A stretch of 64,000 nucleotides of DNA, taken from the NCBI GenBank assembly GCA_964247705.1, contig CAXTVQ010000022.1, positions 1-64,000 of the forward strand, in the 5' to 3' direction. Shown piece by piece: positions 35,478 to 44,942 of the stretch (the stretch's first letter is position 1; every line of letters begins with the position of its first letter). Under the pieces are notes generated by a model. The model saw nothing but the letters and a program-made list of their open reading frames with translations. It was not told the DNA's origin and ran no database searches. This DNA is from LMUY01 sp964247705 (GTDB lineage Bacteria; Pseudomonadota; Alphaproteobacteria; Acetobacterales; Acetobacteraceae). A program made the position numbers and the translations under genes.

Positions 35478-36863
35478 ATGTCCAACCCGTCCGATGCCGA
35501 CACCACGCCCATCGTGTCGGTCCAGCAGCTCGCCGCCTACCTCGAGGCCGGCGGCAAGCCCCGTGACCGCTGGCGCATCGGCACCGAGCACGAGAAGTTC
35601 GGCTTCATGCGGCCGGATTACCGGTCGCCCCCCTATGCGCCCGGCGGCATCCGCGCGCTGCTGGACGCCTTGTCCGGCCCGTCGTGGGAGGAGATCCCGG
35701 ACGATGGCCTGCCGATCGGCCTGAAAGGCTCCGGGCCACACGACGGCGCCTCCATCTCGCTGGAACCGGGCGGCCAGTTCGAGCTCTCGGGCGCTCCGCT
35801 GGCCACCCTGCACGAAACCCGCGAGGAGCTGGAAGGCCACTGCGCGACCGTCTCGGCGCTGGCCGCCGACCTCGGCATCGGCTTCGCCCCGCTCGGCTAC
35901 CACCCGACGCTCACGCGTGAGGCGGCGGAATGGATGCCCAAGAGCCGCTACGCCATCATGCGGCGCTACATGGGCCGGGTCGGGACCATGGGGCTCGACA
36001 TGATGCTGCGCACCTGCACCGTTCAGGTGAACCTGGACTACGCGGACGAGGCGGATATGCGTCGCAAGCTGCGCGTGGCGCTCGCCCTGCAGCCGCTGGC
36101 GACCGCGCTGTTCGCCAACTCGCCATTCAAGGAGGGCAAGCCGAACGGCCTGCTGTCCAACCGCGCGCACGTTTGGACGGACGTGGACGCCGGCCGCACC
36201 GGCATGCCGGCGTTGATGTTCGAGGAGGATTTCGGCTTCGAACGCTTCACCGAATGGCTGCTCGACGTGCCGATGTACTTCATTCAGCGCGACGGCCGCT
36301 TCGTCGACCTCGCCGGCCACTCGTTCCGCGACTTCATGGCCGGACGCTTGGCGCACGTGACGCCTCATGCGCCGGAAGTGGGCGACTTTGCCGACCACGT
36401 CACCACCGTGTTCACCGACGTCCGCCTGAAGCGCTTCCTCGAGATGCGCGGCGCCGACGCGGGCACGCCGGCGATGATGCTGGCGCAGTCGGCACTTTGG
36501 GTCGGGTTGCTTTACGACGATGCGGCGCTCGCCGCGGCCGAAGCCCTCGTGCGCAGCTTCCCCACGGAGCGGTTCACCGCGCTGCGGCCGCTGGTGGCGC
36601 GCACGGCGATGGCCACGGCCTGGACCGGCCCCGGCGGCGCCGCCGGCACGTTGCGGGACCTCGCGCGGGAGGTGCTGGCGATCGCTCGCGACGGGCTGCG
36701 CGCCCGCGCCAGACACCATCACGGCGCCGACGAGGCGGCTTATCTCGACCCGCTGGACGCCATCGCCGGCGGCGGACCGACTGCGGCCGAACGCTGGTTG
36801 TCTCGATTTAATAACGAATGGCACGGAGATGTCACTTTCCTCTTTGACGAGGCAGCCATCTAG
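35478..36863 (+). CDS. gshA: Glutamate-cysteine ligase, plant/alphaproteobacterial type
   Basis: This enzyme makes gamma-glutamylcysteine, the first step of glutathione synthesis. The 461-residue chain has the type 3 (plant-like) pattern: RIGTEHEKFGFMRPD, SLEPGGQFELSGAP, and CTVQVNLDYADEADM in the active site. The family in plants is redox-regulated by disulfides; I cannot see that here. It is not followed by gshB. The start has only a weak ribosome site. The next gene is a regulator beginning about 55 bases later. Confidence 0.93.
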   Translation: MSNPSDADTTPIVSVQQLAAYLEAGGKPRDRWRIGTEHEKFGFMRPDYRSPPYAPGGIRALLDALSGPSWEEIPDDGLPIGLKGSGPHDGASISLEPGGQFELSGAPLATLHETREELEGHCATVSALAADLGIGFAPLGYHPTLTREAAEWMPKSRYAIMRRYMGRVGTMGLDMMLRTCTVQVNLDYADEADMRRKLRVALALQPLATALFANSPFKEGKPNGLLSNRAHVWTDVDAGRTGMPALMFEEDFGFERFTEWLLDVPMYFIQRDGRFVDLAGHSFRDFMAGRLAHVTPHAPEVGDFADHVTTVFTDVRLKRFLEMRGADAGTPAMMLAQSALWVGLLYDDAALAAAEALVRSFPTERFTALRPLVARTAMATAWTGPGGAAGTLRDLAREVLAIARDGLRARARHHHGADEAAYLDPLDAIAGGGPTAAERWLSRFNNEWHGDVTFLFDEAAI

Positions 36864-36918
36864 CGGCTACGCATACAGTGGTGTGGTTCTTATCGGAAGA
36901 GTCTGCGTCACTTATGAA

Positions 36919-38955
36919 ATGTTAATACTTAGCAGCGACTTAGGGTCGCCCCGGCTCCTCCCCCAGCAACGGACCATCCGCAGCGGTGTCGCCGTCCGGA
37001 TACGTCTCATCGGCCAGATGGAGGCATGGGCCACCACGGGCGAGAGCGTCTTGCCGGTCGGCCGCAAGACCAGGGCGCTCATCGCCATCCTGGCCCTTGC
37101 CGCACCCCGGCCCGTGACCCGCGAGCGGCTGGCCGACCTGCTCTGGTCGCGCCGGCTTGAGGAGCAGGCCCGTGCCTCCCTACGCCAGGAGTTGCACCGG
37201 CTCCTCGAAGCCCTGCAACCGGCAGGGCAGGACATCGTCCGCGTCTCGCGCGACCACCTCTCGATGCGGCCCGAACTGGTCTGGACGGACGTGGACGAGG
37301 TGCTCAGCGCCACGACCGACGATCCGTCGCCCTTGGCGCTGCTCGACGGCGAGTTGCTCGACGAGTTCAACGGCATCGACCCAGCGCTCGACATCTGGCT
37401 CACCGCCGAGCGCGAGCGCCTGCGCGACCGTGCCCGCATCGTCGCCGAAGCGCTGCTGACGCAGCAAACCGCAGCCGAAACGGTGATCCCGGCCGCACAG
37501 CAGCTCCTCGGCATCGATCAGGCACATGAGGGGGCGTGGCGCGCCCTGATGCGTGCCTATGCCGAGCGGGGCGAACGGGGCCTGGCGGTGAAGGCCTACG
37601 AACGGTGCAAGGCGGTGCTTGCCGACCTGCATGACGCCGCACCCTCCGCGGAAACGCTTCATCTCGCGGCCGAAATCCGGGCGGGCACGATGGCCCAGGC
37701 CGGTTCCGCCCGCCCCGACCGGTTCCGTCCCGACTCGCGGATAGACGTACGGCCCACCATTCGCCACAGCGTGAAGATTGGCGTGCTGCCGCTGCAGATG
37801 ATCGGCACAAGCGGCGAGGAGGCCCACCTCTCGCTCGCCCTCGCCGAGGAGATGACGGCGGCCCTCGCGCGCTTCCGCGGCATGTTCCTCGTCTCATCCG
37901 CCGCCCTTGGCCAGTTTCGAAGCCGCGACGAAACCACCCTGCGCAGCAATTTCGGGCTCGATCTGCTGGTCGATGGCAGCATCCAGCGCGTCGGTCGCCG
38001 CTTGCGCATCACCCTGCGCCTGTTGGACCTGCGCGAGGGCAACCAAATCGTCTGGGCGCGCCGCTTCGACCGCGAGCCGGAGGACCTGCTGAACCTTCAG
38101 GACGAGGTCGCTGCCGAGGTGGTGGCCCAGATCGATCCGGAGATCATGCTGATCGAGGGCCGTCGCGCAGCCCGCCGGCAGCCCTCCAACAGCACGGCCT
38201 CCGACCTCGTGCTGAGCGCCCTGCCGCTGATCGTGCGGTTACGGCACGCCGAGTTCATGCAGGCCGGCGACATGCTGGCCCGCGCGCTGGAGCTGGAACC
38301 GGATTACGCGGCGGCCCATGCCTGGCGCGCGTATTGGGGCATGTTCTGCGTCGGCCAGGGCTGGGCCGAGGGAACCGACATCTCGGAGCAGACCGGCCAC
38401 CACGCCGAACGCGCCATCGCACTGGACCCTCAGGACGCCCGCAGTTTGACCATCGCCGGCCATGTTCGCGCTTATCTGCATCACCGCCCGCGCGAGGCGC
38501 TGGAGCTGCACGACCGGGCTTTGGCGCTCAACCCCAACCTGGTGATGGCCTGGGGGCTGTCGGCGACCAACCTCATCTACATCGGCGAGCTCGACGAGGC
38601 AGCGCGCCGGTTCGCCCGCTACAAGCGGCTTTCCCCCACGGACGCGAACGCCTTCTTCTTCGACGCCAGTATGGGCTTGCTCGAATTCACGCACCGCAAC
38701 TACGAAGCCGCAGTGTTGCTCGGCCGCCGTGCCAGCGAGCTGAACCCGTGTTTCACCGCCGGCCTGCGCTATTACCTCGCCGCCCTTGGCCATGCCGGGC
38801 TCGCGGAAAAGGCCGCAACGATCCGGGCGAGGCTGCTCGCCATCGACCCGCGCTCAACCGTGCAACAGGCAATCCGCTGCAGCCCGTTCGAGCGGGGGTC
38901 CGAGACGGAACACTACGCCGCCGGGTTACGCGCCGCTTGCCTTCCGGAAACGTAA
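36919..38955 (+). CDS. SARP-type regulator with BTAD, TolB-like and TPR regions
   Basis: This is a 678-residue regulator. Residues ~20-110 form a winged-helix DNA-binding domain of the SARP kind (RIRLIGQMEAWATTGESVLP, KTRALIAILALAAP, LADLLWSRRLEEQARASLRQ). A BTAD-type helical domain (about 120-240) follows. Next, at about 280-420, comes a TolB/FlgO-like domain (KIGVLPLQMIGTSGEEAHLS, DLLVDGSIQRVGRRLRITLR). TPR-like repeats make up the rest (ALELEPDYAAAHAWRAYWGM, ALALNPNLVMAWGLSATNLI). This order resembles CadC-like regulators of Rhizobiales. No membrane helix is obvious. It lies just before the DapA-like catabolic gene and may control it (inference). Confidence 0.82.
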   Translation: MLILSSDLGSPRLLPQQRTIRSGVAVRIRLIGQMEAWATTGESVLPVGRKTRALIAILALAAPRPVTRERLADLLWSRRLEEQARASLRQELHRLLEALQPAGQDIVRVSRDHLSMRPELVWTDVDEVLSATTDDPSPLALLDGELLDEFNGIDPALDIWLTAERERLRDRARIVAEALLTQQTAAETVIPAAQQLLGIDQAHEGAWRALMRAYAERGERGLAVKAYERCKAVLADLHDAAPSAETLHLAAEIRAGTMAQAGSARPDRFRPDSRIDVRPTIRHSVKIGVLPLQMIGTSGEEAHLSLALAEEMTAALARFRGMFLVSSAALGQFRSRDETTLRSNFGLDLLVDGSIQRVGRRLRITLRLLDLREGNQIVWARRFDREPEDLLNLQDEVAAEVVAQIDPEIMLIEGRRAARRQPSNSTASDLVLSALPLIVRLRHAEFMQAGDMLARALELEPDYAAAHAWRAYWGMFCVGQGWAEGTDISEQTGHHAERAIALDPQDARSLTIAGHVRAYLHHRPREALELHDRALALNPNLVMAWGLSATNLIYIGELDEAARRFARYKRLSPTDANAFFFDASMGLLEFTHRNYEAAVLLGRRASELNPCFTAGLRYYLAALGHAGLAEKAATIRARLLAIDPRSTVQQAIRCSPFERGSETEHYAAGLRAACLPET

Positions 38956-38972
38956 GCGGTCCAGTCCGATGC

Positions 38973-39851
38973 ATGACACTGCACGGCGTCTTCCCCTACC
39001 TGCCATCCCCGATCGGCGAGGACGGGCGCGTTCTGACGGACGTGCTGGCACGGCTGGTGGACCATTTGATCGAGGCCGGGGTGCACGGCCTGACCCCGCT
39101 CGGCAGCACGGGCGAGTTCGCCTACCTCACCACCGAGCAGCGCCTGGCCGTCGTGAAGGCGACCGTCCAGGCGGCACGCGGCCGCGTGCCGGTGATCGCG
39201 GGGGTGGCGGCGACGACCACCGCCGAGGCGGTGCGGCTGGCCCATGCCGTGATGGCCCGCGGCGCCACCGGCGTGCTCGCCATCCTCGAAGCCTATTTCC
39301 CGGTCCCGGATGTGGGGGTGGAGGCCTATTTTCGCGCCGTCGCCGCCGCGGTGGACGGCCCCGTGGTGATCTACACCAACCCGCAATTCCAGCGCTCGGA
39401 CCTGTCCCTGCCGGTGATCCGGCGGCTCAGCACGGTGGACAACATCATTGGCATCAAGGATGCCTCCACCAACACCGGCCGGCTGCTCTCGATCCTGAAC
39501 GAGACGGAGGGGCGGCTCGACGTGTTCGCCGCCTCCGCCCACATCCCCGCCGCCGTCATGCTGATCGGCGGCAAGGGCTGGATGGCAGGGCCGGCCTGCA
39601 TCATCCCGCGCCAGAGCATCGCGCTGTACGAGTTGTGCCGGCGCGGCGCCTGGCCTGAAGCGATGGCGCTGCAGCGCAAGCTGTGGGCGGTGAACGGCGT
39701 GTTCGCGAAATACGCCCTGGCCGCGTGCATCAAGGGTGGGCTCGAGCTGCAGGGCTTCCCCGTGGGTGCGCCCCTGCCGCCGCAGGCGCCACTGGACGAA
39801 GCCGGCCGCACCGAGGTCGCTGCCGTGCTGAGAGCCGTGGGCGCGCTGTAA
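38973..39851 (+). CDS. Dihydrodipicolinate synthase-family lyase
   Basis: This is a 292-residue TIM-barrel aldolase of the DapA/NAL class. GSTGEF is at residues 44-49, Tyr134 sits in VVIYTNP, and Lys162 in GIKDAST should form the Schiff base. Some members are lysine-pathway DapA, but many beside MFS carriers act on sugar acids or hydroxy-oxo acids. The neighbours here favour the catabolic role. The ATG overlaps no other gene; a longer frame that starts at 38334 is an artefact across the end of the regulator. Confidence 0.87.
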   Translation: MTLHGVFPYLPSPIGEDGRVLTDVLARLVDHLIEAGVHGLTPLGSTGEFAYLTTEQRLAVVKATVQAARGRVPVIAGVAATTTAEAVRLAHAVMARGATGVLAILEAYFPVPDVGVEAYFRAVAAAVDGPVVIYTNPQFQRSDLSLPVIRRLSTVDNIIGIKDASTNTGRLLSILNETEGRLDVFAASAHIPAAVMLIGGKGWMAGPACIIPRQSIALYELCRRGAWPEAMALQRKLWAVNGVFAKYALAACIKGGLELQGFPVGAPLPPQAPLDEAGRTEVAAVLRAVGAL

Positions 39852-39921
39852 GGCCGGGGCTGTCCACTCTGGCCTGGCGGTGATAGGTCGGTCCCGCAGG
39901 AAAAGTAGCGGGAGAGCAGGC

Positions 39922-41250
39922 ATGGATGTCGAGGCACGCACCATCCGGAAGGTCATGTGGCGGCTGATGCCGTTCCTGATGCTGTGCTACTTCGTGGCTT
40001 ACCTCGATCGGGTGAACGTCGGGTTCGCGGCGTTGCGCATGAACCAGGACCTCGGCCTGACTTCGACCGTGTTCGGCTTCGGCGCCGGCATCTTCTTCAT
40101 CGCGTATTTCTTCTTCGAGGTGCCGTCGAACATTCTGCTCGAGCGGTTCGGCGCGCGCCGCTGGATCGCCCGCATCATGTTCAGTTGGGGCGTGATCGCC
40201 GCGGCCATGGCATTCATCCCGCAGATCTCCCACGGGCTCGGCATCGACACGACGACCACATTCATCACGCTGCGCGTGTTGCTGGGCGTGGCGGAGGCCG
40301 GGTTCTTCCCCGGCATGATCTTCTTCCTGACCATCTGGTTCCCGGCGCTCTATCGCGCGCGGATGATCGGGTTGTTCATGGCCGCCATCCCGCTCTCCAC
40401 CGTCATCGGCGGCCCACTCTCCGGCGGGTTGCTCTATCTGGAGGGCTTCGGCCTGACGGGCTGGCAGTGGATGTACCTGATCGAGGCGATTCCCGCGCTG
40501 ATCCTGGCCTTCGTCGTGCTGACCTATCTGACGGACCGCCCTGATCAGGCAAGCTGGCTTGCCGCCGACGAGCGGGCCTGGCTGGTGCAGCGCCACGTCG
40601 TCGAGAACCAGATCCGGCAACGGGCGCAGCATTTCACGATTGTGCAGGCGCTCGGCAACACGCGGGTGATCCTGCTCGCCTTCATCTACTTCGGCATCAA
40701 CGCGGCAACCTACGGCATCGGCTTCTTCCTGCCGCAGATCGTCGCCGGCTTCGGCCTTAACTACATCTGGACCGGCATCGTCACGACTTTCCCCTATGTC
40801 CTGGGCGTGATCGGGATGGTCTACTGGGGCCGCCACTCCGACCGCACCGGGGAGCGGCGGGAGCATGTGGGCCTCGCCATCCTCATCGCGGCACTCTGCA
40901 TCGGCGGCTCCACGGTGGTGGACAACCCGGTTGGCAAGATGATCCTGTTCAGCCTGGCCGGGTTCGGCATCTACGGCGCCCAACCCTGCTTCTGGGCACT
41001 GCCTACCACGTTCCTGTCCGGCCCGGCGGCCGCCGCCGGCATCGCCGCGGTGAACTCGCTGGGCAACCTCTCCGGCTTCTTCGGGCCCTACGTCATGGGC
41101 CGCATCAAGGACGCGACCGGCAGCTACGCCATCGGCCTGCTCGCCATCGCGGCCATCCTCGGCTTCGCCATGATCGTGGCGCTCTCGCTCACCCACGACC
41201 GGCAACTCGAAACACTCGCGGCTGGGCCTGTCGCGAAGGAAGCGGACTGA
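39922..41250 (+). CDS. MFS transporter, anion:cation symporter family
   Basis: This is a 442-residue ACS-type carrier, like tartrate, phthalate and galactonate transporters. The N-terminal helix 1 (FLMLCYFVAYLDRVNVGFAA), FEVPSNILLERFGARRWIAR and the helix 4-5 segment GVAEAGFFPGMIFFLTIWFP are typical of the family. The start follows a GGGAGAG ribosome site. It lies 70 bases after the DapA-like gene and ends in a strong hairpin. It would bring an organic acid into the cell; the exact acid is unknown. Confidence 0.92.
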   Translation: MDVEARTIRKVMWRLMPFLMLCYFVAYLDRVNVGFAALRMNQDLGLTSTVFGFGAGIFFIAYFFFEVPSNILLERFGARRWIARIMFSWGVIAAAMAFIPQISHGLGIDTTTTFITLRVLLGVAEAGFFPGMIFFLTIWFPALYRARMIGLFMAAIPLSTVIGGPLSGGLLYLEGFGLTGWQWMYLIEAIPALILAFVVLTYLTDRPDQASWLAADERAWLVQRHVVENQIRQRAQHFTIVQALGNTRVILLAFIYFGINAATYGIGFFLPQIVAGFGLNYIWTGIVTTFPYVLGVIGMVYWGRHSDRTGERREHVGLAILIAALCIGGSTVVDNPVGKMILFSLAGFGIYGAQPCFWALPTTFLSGPAAAAGIAAVNSLGNLSGFFGPYVMGRIKDATGSYAIGLLAIAAILGFAMIVALSLTHDRQLETLAAGPVAKEAD

Positions 41251-41261
41251 TACCGGCGTTG

Positions 41262-41287
41262 GGTGGGGTGCGCTTCGGCACCCCACC
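41262..41287. terminator. Bidirectional hairpin after MFS gene
   Basis: GGTGGGGTGC and GCACCCCACC form a perfect 10-base stem around GCTTCG, a loop close to the stable tetraloop type. It lies 11 bases after the MFS stop and 21 bases from the stop of the opposite-strand gene, so it can serve both. Confidence 0.65.
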
Positions 41288-41308
41288 ATCAGCGCCGAAC
41301 CGAAGCCT

Positions 41309-42070
41309 CTACGCCGGAATCACCCGCTCGGTGTGCACCCCGCGGCAGTCCATCTCGTAGTCCAACCCGATCACCGGCGGCCGGCAGTAATGCCAGTCCA
41401 CCCCGTTGCGCGCGCCGCCGCGCTCAACCAGGCCGCCCGCGAGATGGGGGTGGATGTCGAACACAGTGTAGACCTGCGCCGCCGTCGTGTCCGCCCAGGT
41501 GGCCCCGAATGCCGCCATTCGGCGCTCCATCACCGTCATGACATGGGCGATCTTCTCCCGCATGCCGTCCACGCTGGTGTCGCCGAACCGCACGGTCCGG
41601 TCGCGGTATTCGCCCGGCCCCTCCTGCGACTCCCCGCTGCCCGCGATCACGAACGAGGCCGGCGCGTCCGGTGCGGGCACGGCCAGGCTGAACGCGTGGA
41701 AGCTCGGGCCGTCAGGCTTGTGCAGCTCCGGACACACGTTGCTCCGCGCCACCGGGTTCTCCTCGTTCCTGAAGATCCCCCAACGCTCCAGCGTACCGAC
41801 ATACTCGCGGTTGAACGCGGTGAACCCGGCATCCGTGAACGGCGCCGGCGAGCGCAACTCGCACGCGGCGAAGGCCGTCAAAGGCAGACCCTCCGACGTC
41901 ATGAACGCCTCGATGCGCCGGAACCCCTCCACCAGCGGCACCGGCTTGGCGAACCGCACCCGCTGCATGGCGAAGCCAGGCTTGGCCGCCACGCCCGCCG
42001 AGTACTGAAACGGGCCGGGGATGAAGCGATAAGCGTCACGCTCGATCGTGGCGTCGTGGTGCCCGGACAT
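41309..42070 (-). CDS. RidA/YjgF-like protein, uncharacterised
   Basis: This 253-residue protein appears to consist of two parts related to the RidA fold, based on phrases such as QYSAGVAAKPGFAMQRVRFA and AAFGATWADTTAAQVYTVFD. I have seen this type next to ACS transporters in proteobacteria, without known function. RidA proteins hydrolyse reactive enamines or imines made by PLP enzymes; whether this member does is open. It is divergent from the MFS gene that starts at 42187. Confidence 0.6.
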   Translation of the reverse strand: MSGHHDATIERDAYRFIPGPFQYSAGVAAKPGFAMQRVRFAKPVPLVEGFRRIEAFMTSEGLPLTAFAACELRSPAPFTDAGFTAFNREYVGTLERWGIFRNEENPVARSNVCPELHKPDGPSFHAFSLAVPAPDAPASFVIAGSGESQEGPGEYRDRTVRFGDTSVDGMREKIAHVMTVMERRMAAFGATWADTTAAQVYTVFDIHPHLAGGLVERGGARNGVDWHYCRPPVIGLDYEMDCRGVHTERVIPA

Positions 42071-42186
42071 GGTGCGGCCCTCCTTCCTGCGTTCGCAGTC
42101 TCGGCAGCCATCTGGTCTTTGGCAAGCTGGACGGCCTGTCCCCTTCCGGCTACGCCCCTGGCGGGAGCAATCAGTCGGGGCAGGTG

Positions 42187-43500
42187 ATGCGGGTAGCCGA
42201 AGAGGACAAACCCGGTGTCATCCCGCCCCTGGTAGCGGCGACCAGGGTCCAGCAGAGCGCCTTGCGCAAGACGGCGTGGCGCCTCGTCCCGCTGCTGACT
42301 GTGGCCTACCTGTTCAACTATCTGGACCGCACTTGCCTAGGGTTCGCCGCCCTGACCATGAACAAGGAGATCGGCCTCGACGCCGCGCAGTTCGGGCTGG
42401 GCGCCGGCATCTTCTTCCTCGGCTACTCGACGTTCGAGGTGCCGAGCAACCTGATGCTCTATCGCTTCGGCGCACGGCGTTGGCTGGCGCGGATCATGAT
42501 CACCTGGGGCCTTGTCTCCGCCTGCACCGCTTTCGTGACGGGGCCGGACAGCTTCTACGGCGTGCGCTTCGTGCTGGGCATCGCAGAGGCCGGGTTCTTC
42601 CCCGGCGTGACCTATTTCCTCGCCGCCTGGTTCCCGGCGCAATACCGCACCCGCATGCTCGCCTGGTTCCTGCTCGGCATACCCGCCTCGTCGCTGGTCG
42701 GCGGCCCGATCTGCGGCCTGCTGCTCGAGCTGAACGGCGTATGGGGCATCGCCGGCTGGAAATGGCTGTTCCTCGCGGTCAGCCTGCCCTGCGTGCTGCT
42801 GGGCGGCCTGATCCTGTTCACCCTCGCCGACCGGCCGCAGGAAGCGCCGTGGCTGACCCAGCCGGAGCGGGACGCGATGGACGCCATGCTGCGCGACGAG
42901 GTCCGGGAGCGGCCGAAGCACTCGCTCTGGGCGGCCATCGCCGACCCGCGCGTGCTGATCCTGGCCGCAATCCAGTTCGGCTTCACCCTGGGGTCCTATG
43001 GCATCGGCATCTGGCTGCCGCTGATCATCCAGACGCACCATCTCCCGACGCTCACGATCGGCTTCGTTGCCGCGGTGCCGTATATCTTCGCATCGCTGGG
43101 CATGATGGCCTGGGCGTGGCACGTGGACCGCACGGGCAAGAAGATCGCCAACCTCACGATCACCTGCCTGCTCGGCGCAGTGGGCCTGGCGCTATCGGTG
43201 GTGTCCGGATCGCTGCTCGCCGGGTTGACCGGGCTGACCCTGGCGCTGATCGGTGTCACGGCGGCGCGCGCGGTGTTCTGGACCATCCCCACGCGATTCC
43301 TGACCGGCGTGGCCGCGGCCGGCGGCCTGGCCTTCATCAACATGATCGGCACCATCGGCGGGTTCGCCGGCCCGGCGATGATGGGCGGCCTGCGGCAGTG
43401 GACGGGCTCGTTCCAGACCGGGCTGCTCGCAATGGCCGCGATCATGCTGGCCGCCACGTTGCTATCCGCCTCGCTGAAACTCGTAATGACCAGAGAGTGA
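42187..43500 (+). CDS. MFS transporter, anion:cation symporter family
   Basis: This second ACS-type carrier (437 residues) has the same motifs as the one at 39922: LLTVAYLFNYLDRTCLGFAA, FEVPSNLMLYRFGARRWLAR and GIAEAGFFPGVTYFLAAWFP. The start is the ATG at 42187; a GTG one codon earlier is also possible. Its stop lies 1 base before the dehydrogenase gene, so uptake and oxidation of one compound are probably linked. The two carriers are clearly related and may handle related acids. Confidence 0.92.
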   Translation: MRVAEEDKPGVIPPLVAATRVQQSALRKTAWRLVPLLTVAYLFNYLDRTCLGFAALTMNKEIGLDAAQFGLGAGIFFLGYSTFEVPSNLMLYRFGARRWLARIMITWGLVSACTAFVTGPDSFYGVRFVLGIAEAGFFPGVTYFLAAWFPAQYRTRMLAWFLLGIPASSLVGGPICGLLLELNGVWGIAGWKWLFLAVSLPCVLLGGLILFTLADRPQEAPWLTQPERDAMDAMLRDEVRERPKHSLWAAIADPRVLILAAIQFGFTLGSYGIGIWLPLIIQTHHLPTLTIGFVAAVPYIFASLGMMAWAWHVDRTGKKIANLTITCLLGAVGLALSVVSGSLLAGLTGLTLALIGVTAARAVFWTIPTRFLTGVAAAGGLAFINMIGTIGGFAGPAMMGGLRQWTGSFQTGLLAMAAIMLAATLLSASLKLVMTRE

Positions 43501-43501
43501 C

Positions 43502-44578
43502 ATGAACCTGCTCGTTCTCCCCGGCGACGGCATCGGTCCCGAGATCAGCGCTGCCACCGTGTCCGTCGTGCAGGCCGTCGCCAAGATCGCCGGCTTTGAC
43601 CCGGTGTTCAGCTACGCCGATATCGGCTGGGCCTCCCACGCCGCGCACGGCACGACCTTCACGGACGCCGTGTTCGAGCAGGCGAAGGGCGCCGATGGCG
43701 TCATCCTCGGCCCGGTGTCGCACAACGACTACCCTCCGTCCGCCGAGGGCGGGCTGAACCCATCCGGTGAGCTGCGCCGCCGGCTGGACCTGTATGCCAA
43801 TATCCGCCCGGCCCGTATCCGTCCCGGTTTCACGCCCCGCTGCGGCGTGCCGTTCGATCTCGTCGTGGTGCGGGAGAACACCGAGGGCTTCTACGCCGAC
43901 CGCACCATGTTCATGGGCACCGGCGAGGTCATGCCCACGCCGGACCTCGCGATGGCGTTCCGCAAGGTGACGCGCGCCGGGTCGCTGCGCATTGCGGAGA
44001 CGGCGTTCAAGCTCGCCGGCCAGCGCCGGTGCAAGGTAACGGCGGTGCACAAGGCCAACGTGCTGCGCGTATCCGACGGTTTGTTCCTCGAATGCGTCCG
44101 CCAGGTGGCCGCGCGCTATCCGGGCGTTGCCTACGAGGAGAAGCTGATCGACGCCATGGCCGCCCTGCTGATCCGCAATCCGAGCGCGTTCGACGTGATC
44201 GTCACCACCAACATGTTTGGCGATATCCTGTCGGACGAAGCATCCGAGCTATCCGGCAGCCTCGGCCTTGCCGCGTCGCTGAACGCCGGCGCGGATCACG
44301 GCGTGGCGCAGGCGCAGCACGGTTCGGCGCCGGACATCGCCGGCAAGGACCTTGCCAACCCGGCATCGCTGATCGGATCGGCCGCGATGCTGCTTGCCTG
44401 GCTCGGGGAGCGCCGCGGCGGGCATGCGCTGCTGCGGGGAGCGGCGCTGATCGAGGCGGCGCTGGACAAGGTGATCGCCGTGCCGGAGCAGCGCACCCGC
44501 GATTTGGGCGGCACGCTGGGCACCCAGGCCTTCACCGCCAAGGTGATCGAGGCCCTGCAAGGGGCGCCAGCTACTTGA
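43502..44578 (+). CDS. Isocitrate/isopropylmalate dehydrogenase family enzyme
   Basis: This 358-residue metal-dependent beta-decarboxylating dehydrogenase has the motifs LPGDGIGPEIS, DLVVVRENTEGFYADRTMF and VTTNMFGDILSDEASELSGS. The catalytic Lys (KANVLRVSDGLF) and Asp ligands are present. Members include isocitrate, isopropylmalate, tartrate and homoisocitrate dehydrogenases. No leuCD is near, and the ACS transporter is directly upstream, so tartrate or another malate-like acid is more likely (inference). It overlaps the DksA-like gene by 8 bases tail to tail. Confidence 0.88.
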   Translation: MNLLVLPGDGIGPEISAATVSVVQAVAKIAGFDPVFSYADIGWASHAAHGTTFTDAVFEQAKGADGVILGPVSHNDYPPSAEGGLNPSGELRRRLDLYANIRPARIRPGFTPRCGVPFDLVVVRENTEGFYADRTMFMGTGEVMPTPDLAMAFRKVTRAGSLRIAETAFKLAGQRRCKVTAVHKANVLRVSDGLFLECVRQVAARYPGVAYEEKLIDAMAALLIRNPSAFDVIVTTNMFGDILSDEASELSGSLGLAASLNAGADHGVAQAQHGSAPDIAGKDLANPASLIGSAAMLLAWLGERRGGHALLRGAALIEAALDKVIAVPEQRTRDLGGTLGTQAFTAKVIEALQGAPAT

Positions 44579-44834
44579 GCTGGCTATCCTTGCTGCCCCT
44601 GCGGTTGAAACCGATCGTCACCGGCTGACTGTCCCGCTCCGCCTGGCACGCCACGCAGGTCCGCACTCCCGGTAGCGCCCGGCGCCGGCCCTCCGGGATC
44701 TCCTCGCCGCACTCCACGCATTGGATCGCGCCGTCCCCGGTCGGCATCTTCGCCCGGGCCCGCAGCACCGCGTCCGTCACCGTGTCGTCGATCTGGTCCT
44801 GCACCGCACCGTCCGGAGCCCATCCGCTCGCCAT
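44571..44834 (-). CDS. DksA/TraR C4 zinc-finger protein
   Basis: This 87-residue protein has a four-cysteine zinc finger: Cys39, Cys42, Cys60 and Cys63 (CVECGEEIPEGRR, then GVRTCVACQ). The N-terminal part is helical and much shorter than the coiled coil of DksA, so it resembles the short TraR/YbiI group that binds RNA polymerase. A GGAGGAG ribosome site precedes the ATG. It is divergent from the small Pro-rich gene. Confidence 0.88.
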   Translation of the reverse strand: MASGWAPDGAVQDQIDDTVTDAVLRARAKMPTGDGAIQCVECGEEIPEGRRRALPGVRTCVACQAERDSQPVTIGFNRRGSKDSQLK

Positions 44835-44942
44835 CGTATTCTCCTCCGTTCCCGCCCGCTGCAGGATCCAGTTGGGACTTTTCGGCTGGCCTTCCAAGCC
44901 TCGGAGCGTCTGGCGCGTTGAGGCCGCAGAGGAGAACCCGTC

